NCBI RefSeq assembly: GCF_003935375.1
Contig: NZ_RHQM01000001.1
Coordinates: 310,001-374,000 of the forward strand
DNA length: 64,000 bases
Source of the DNA: Stutzerimonas xanthomarina
GTDB taxonomy: Bacteria > Pseudomonadota > Gammaproteobacteria > Pseudomonadales > Pseudomonadaceae
Direction of reading: 5' to 3'
The number at the start of each line of letters is the position of its first letter. Within the stretch, counting starts at the first letter, position 1. The notes under the pieces are model-generated. The model searched no databases. It was not told the DNA's origin and was given only the letters and a program-made list of their open reading frames with translations. Of the stretch, positions 61,402 to 64,000 are shown piece by piece. Made by a program: the position numbers and the translations under genes.

Positions 61402-62829
61402 TTATTCGCCGACGTCCACCGGTCGCCGCACATCGTCGTCATGGCCAGGGTCGCGATGTTCCAGCTGCAGGAACAATGCGGCAGCGAGCATCGCCATACC
61501 GCCGACGCAGAGAAACGTCAGCTGAAATGCCCGCAGCACCTCGCTGCCCTGCGCGTCGTCCACGGTGAAGCCTCCCAGCAGCGCACCGGCGGTGGCGACG
61601 CCAAGGCTCATTGATAGCTGCACCACCACCGACAGCAGGCTATTGCCGCTACTGGCGTCGGCATGGCTAAGGCCGACCAGGGTGACGGTGTTCATCGCGG
61701 TGAACTGCATCGAGTTGACCATGCCGATCAGGCCCAGATGCACCAGCAGCAGCCAGGTCGGCGTTTGTCCATCGATGGTCGCCAGGCTGGCGATCAGGCA
61801 GCCGAGCAGCAGTGTGTTGCCGATCAGCAGACGGCGATAACCGAGACGATCGATGATCGGCTTGGCCAGGGATTTGACCGCCATCGCACCCAAGGCCAGC
61901 GGAATCATGCTCATCCCGGCCTTCGCCGGCGAATAGCCAAGCGCCACCTGCAGCAGCAATGGCAACAGGAACGGCAGCGCGCCACCACCCAGCCGGGCAA
62001 ACAGGTTGCCGAAGATGCCCACCGCAAAGCTGCGCGTATGGAACAGCTTAGGGCTGAACAGCGGCGCATCGATGCGCCCGGCGCGCAGCCAGTAGGCCGC
62101 CATGCACGCTGCGCCGCCGAACAGCAGCAGCATCACGCGGGCATGCGACATGTGCATCTGGCCGAGCCCCTCCAGCGCGATGGTGACCAGCACCATCGCT
62201 GCGCCGAACAGCAGGAAGCCGAGCGTATCGAAGCGCACCCGCTCGGGCCCTTTGAGATCGGGCATGAAGCGCAGCGCGGCGATGCAGCCAATCACGCCCA
62301 CCGGCAGATTGATCAGGAAGATCCAGTGCCAGGAGGCGTACTCCACCAGCCAGCCACCCAGGGTTGGCCCGAGCAACGGGCCGACCAGTCCTGGCAGCGC
62401 GATAAAGGCCATGATCCGCACGAAGTCGCTGCGCGGAAATGCCCGCAGCACCACCAGCCGCCCCACCGGCAGCATCAGCGCTCCACCCAGCGCCTGCAGC
62501 ACGCGGGAAGCCACCAGCTGGTTGAAGCTGGTCGACAACGCGCACAACAGCGAGCCCACGGAAAACAGCACGATGGCGGTCACGAAGATCCGCCGGCTAC
62601 CGAAGCGGTCAGCAATCCAGCCGGATGCCGGAATCAGCAGCGCCACCGTGAGCATGTAGGCGATCACCACACCCTGCATGCGCAGCGGGTTTTCCGCCAG
62701 ATCACGCGCCATGGCCGGCAGCGCGGTATTGAGAATGGTGCCGTCCAGCGTCTGCATGAAGAAGGCGATGGCCACCAGCCACGGAAGAATCCGTGCGGTA
62801 CGGGCGTCGAGTGAGACGGGCGGTTGCAT
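61402..62829 (-). CDS. mdtD: MFS exporter, DHA2 family (MdtD-like)
   Basis: A 475-residue major-facilitator exporter with about 14 membrane segments. The blocks FMQTLDGTILNTALPAMA, GWIADRFGSRRIFVTAIVLFSVGSL, RVLQALGGALMLPVGRL and LVEYASWHWIFLINLPVG match MdtD. The natural substrate is unknown. It is divergent from the P19 operon across 272 bases. Confidence 0.87.
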   Translation of the reverse strand: MQPPVSLDARTARILPWLVAIAFFMQTLDGTILNTALPAMARDLAENPLRMQGVVIAYMLTVALLIPASGWIADRFGSRRIFVTAIVLFSVGSLLCALSTSFNQLVASRVLQALGGALMLPVGRLVVLRAFPRSDFVRIMAFIALPGLVGPLLGPTLGGWLVEYASWHWIFLINLPVGVIGCIAALRFMPDLKGPERVRFDTLGFLLFGAAMVLVTIALEGLGQMHMSHARVMLLLFGGAACMAAYWLRAGRIDAPLFSPKLFHTRSFAVGIFGNLFARLGGGALPFLLPLLLQVALGYSPAKAGMSMIPLALGAMAVKSLAKPIIDRLGYRRLLIGNTLLLGCLIASLATIDGQTPTWLLLVHLGLIGMVNSMQFTAMNTVTLVGLSHADASSGNSLLSVVVQLSMSLGVATAGALLGGFTVDDAQGSEVLRAFQLTFLCVGGMAMLAAALFLQLEHRDPGHDDDVRRPVDVGE

Positions 62830-63030
62830 GAAGTCCCCGGATACGAAAGGTGCACCATCTTAGAGGATTCGTTCGGCGCCGGTTCGGGTCGCTGCACCCT
62901 GCACACCCACACCAAGTGCCACTGTGACGACCTGTCGCAGTTAGCCTGCAGCGCCCGCAAACAGCCGTCTGCAGCGGCATACAGCTTTGCATTCAGACAC
63001 CGGTAACAAAATATTTCTTGGGAAATTGAC

Positions 63031-63050
63031 GCGAATCATTATCATTCGGA
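63031..63050. promoter_or_regulatory. Fur-box-like site upstream of the P19 operon
   Basis: GCGAATCATTATCATTCGGA matches the Fur box core (ATCATTATCAT-type hexamers) and is nearly palindromic. It lies about 50-70 bases before the P19 start codon, where Fur would block transcription when iron is plentiful. Confidence 0.6.
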
Positions 63051-63101
63051 AGCGCAAGTGCAATCTTCGCTCCGTCCTTTTCTGTTTCCGGAGAATTCCC
63101 A

Positions 63102-63635
63102 ATGCGCATCCCCGCCACACTGGCCATCACCACCCTGCTGCTCACCCCGCTCGCCCAGGCGAAGGAATACCCCATCGGCGAACCGCAGCAGTGCGGCGGC
63201 ATGGAGGTCGGCGCGGTGTACCTGCAGCCGGTCGAAATGGACCCACCGGGCATGATGCGTGCCGCGGCCGAGTCCGACGTACATCTCGAGGCCGATATCA
63301 GCGCCACCGAAGACAACCGCAACGGCTGGCAGGAAGGCAGCTTCGTGCCATATCTGAGCATCCACTACACGCTGCGCAAGAAGGGTTCCGACGAAGTCGT
63401 CGAAGGCGATTTCCATCCGATGGTGGCAAACGACGGCCCGCACTACGGGGACAACGTCAAGCTGCTCGGCCCAGGCAAGTACCAGTTGACCTACAAGATC
63501 CTGCCGCCAGGCTCGGGGCACAACATGTTCGGTCGCCACACCGACAAGGAAACCGGCGTCGCCCCCTGGTTCGAAGGCTGCGAGCTGACATACGAGTTCA
63601 CCTACGCCGGCATCGGCAAGAAAGGAGGCTACTGA
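63102..63635 (+). CDS. P19/FtrA/FetP-family periplasmic iron-transport protein
   Basis: A 177-residue periplasmic protein with a signal peptide ending AQA-KEYPIG. The metal-binding region includes EPQQCGGMEVGAVYLQPVEMDPPGMM and the histidines of PGSGHNMFGRHTD, as in the Tp34/P19 copper- and iron-binding family. Members work with an FTR1-type permease for ferrous iron uptake. It is the first gene of an operon behind a Fur-box-like site. Confidence 0.9.
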   Translation: MRIPATLAITTLLLTPLAQAKEYPIGEPQQCGGMEVGAVYLQPVEMDPPGMMRAAAESDVHLEADISATEDNRNGWQEGSFVPYLSIHYTLRKKGSDEVVEGDFHPMVANDGPHYGDNVKLLGPGKYQLTYKILPPGSGHNMFGRHTDKETGVAPWFEGCELTYEFTYAGIGKKGGY

Positions 63636-63973
63636 TGCGTCGCGCCGGGCAATCGCTGCTCGGCGTGCTGCCGCTACTGGTCGGGCTCGCGAGCCCGGCG
63701 CAGGCCGCGCTGCCGACGTACGAGCTGACCATACGTGACGGCCACTTCGAGCCAGCGACCATCGAAGTCCCTGCCCGCCAGCGCTTCAAGATCATCGTGC
63801 ACAACGCCGGCAGCGGGCCGACCGAGTTCGAGAGCACCCCGCTACGCGTCGAGAAGGTGCTGTCACCCGGGGTGACCTCCTTCGTCGTGATCCACCCGCT
63901 GAAGCCGGGCCGCTATCCATTCTTCGACGAATTCCATATGGATCTTCCCGAAGGCGAGATCGTCGCCAAGTAG
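63635..63973 (+). CDS. Periplasmic cupredoxin-domain protein of the P19 iron-uptake operon
   Basis: A 112-residue secreted protein (signal peptide ending SPAQA) with an EfeO/cupredoxin-like fold: YELTIRDGHFEPATIEVPAR, VHNAGSGPTEFESTPL and GRYPFFDEFHMDLPEGEI. It lies one base into the end of the P19 gene (TGATG). Together they are the first two parts of a FtrABC-type ferrous iron system; its own job may be iron oxidation or chaperoning. Confidence 0.85.
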   Translation: MRRAGQSLLGVLPLLVGLASPAQAALPTYELTIRDGHFEPATIEVPARQRFKIIVHNAGSGPTEFESTPLRVEKVLSPGVTSFVVIHPLKPGRYPFFDEFHMDLPEGEIVAK

Positions 63974-63995
63974 TTGCTTTTCTGAGGAGAGTCCC

Positions 63996-64000
63996 ATGGG
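63996..64000 (+). CDS. Start of the next operon gene, truncated by the window (expected FTR1-family permease)
   Basis: GAGGAG and an ATG at 63996 open the next gene. Only the start codon and two bases are visible. An FTR1-type iron permease is expected here from the usual order of P19 operons; the sequence itself cannot show it. Confidence 0.4.

Overview
The window is a single stretch of chromosome of about 62-63% G+C, densely packed with housekeeping genes. Gene content and order point to a gammaproteobacterium of the Pseudomonas group, most likely the P. stutzeri (Stutzerimonas) branch. From memory, the block from tatD through the lipid, murein, Lol and Nqr genes to mfd-csiV follows the gene order known from Pseudomonas aeruginosa. 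The parts flanking that block are arranged differently. No tRNA, rRNA, CRISPR array, prophage or defence island was seen.

Layout. 0-2.8 kb: a class-V aminotransferase, a possible small RNA with a strong terminator, and an aromatic amino acid permease. 2.9-13.1 kb (minus strand): the yceD-rpmF-plsX-fabD-fabG-acpP-fabF-pabC-mltG-tmk-holB-pilZ-tatD cluster for fatty acid initiation and elongation, DNA replication and murein; most of its later genes overlap by 4-8 bases. 13.2-16.4 kb: maf, sppA, a HAD phosphatase and rluC. 16.4-20.1 kb: RNase E with a leader of about 500 bases. 20.4-27.3 kb (minus): murB, a low-molecular-weight phosphatase, kdsB, a Trm112-like protein, lpxK, an ExbD/ExbB pair and comEC. 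27.4-32.9 kb: a DUF2062 protein, the LolCDE lipoprotein exporter, a PilZ protein, a small secreted protein and a phosphodiesterase. 33.0-41.7 kb (minus): sthA, then the sodium-pumping NADH:quinone reductase operon nqrABCDEF with its FMN-attachment (apbE) and maturation (nqrM) factors. 42-47.6 kb: a long-form GAPDH divergent from mfd-csiV. 47.7-52.3 kb: an accessory patch with a short SNF2 helicase, an unknown gene, a guanidinium exporter (sugE/gdx) behind a two-hairpin guanidine-II riboswitch, REP-like hairpins and an aldo/keto reductase. 52.3-60.8 kb: the glucose/Entner-Doudoroff cluster (zwf-pgl-eda, a GapN-like dehydrogenase, hexR, edd-glk). 60.9-64 kb: a small membrane protein, an MdtD-like exporter, and the start of a P19/cupredoxin iron-uptake operon behind a Fur-box-like site.

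How the genes work together. Zwf, Pgl, Edd and Eda take glucose 6-phosphate to pyruvate and glyceraldehyde 3-phosphate, which the adjacent GapN-like enzyme and the distant GapB-like enzyme may oxidise. SthA and Nqr balance the NADPH and NADH produced and convert NADH into a sodium gradient. The fab cluster, LpxK, KdsB, MurB, MltG and Lol build the envelope.

The most notable non-coding signals are the guanidine-II riboswitch, a near-consensus promoter that would make the yceD-rpmF message nearly leaderless, a perfect 9-bp inverted repeat with no regulator beside it, a pair of direct repeats around the nqr -10 box, and the possible small RNA at the left end. No clearly new multi-gene system was found.
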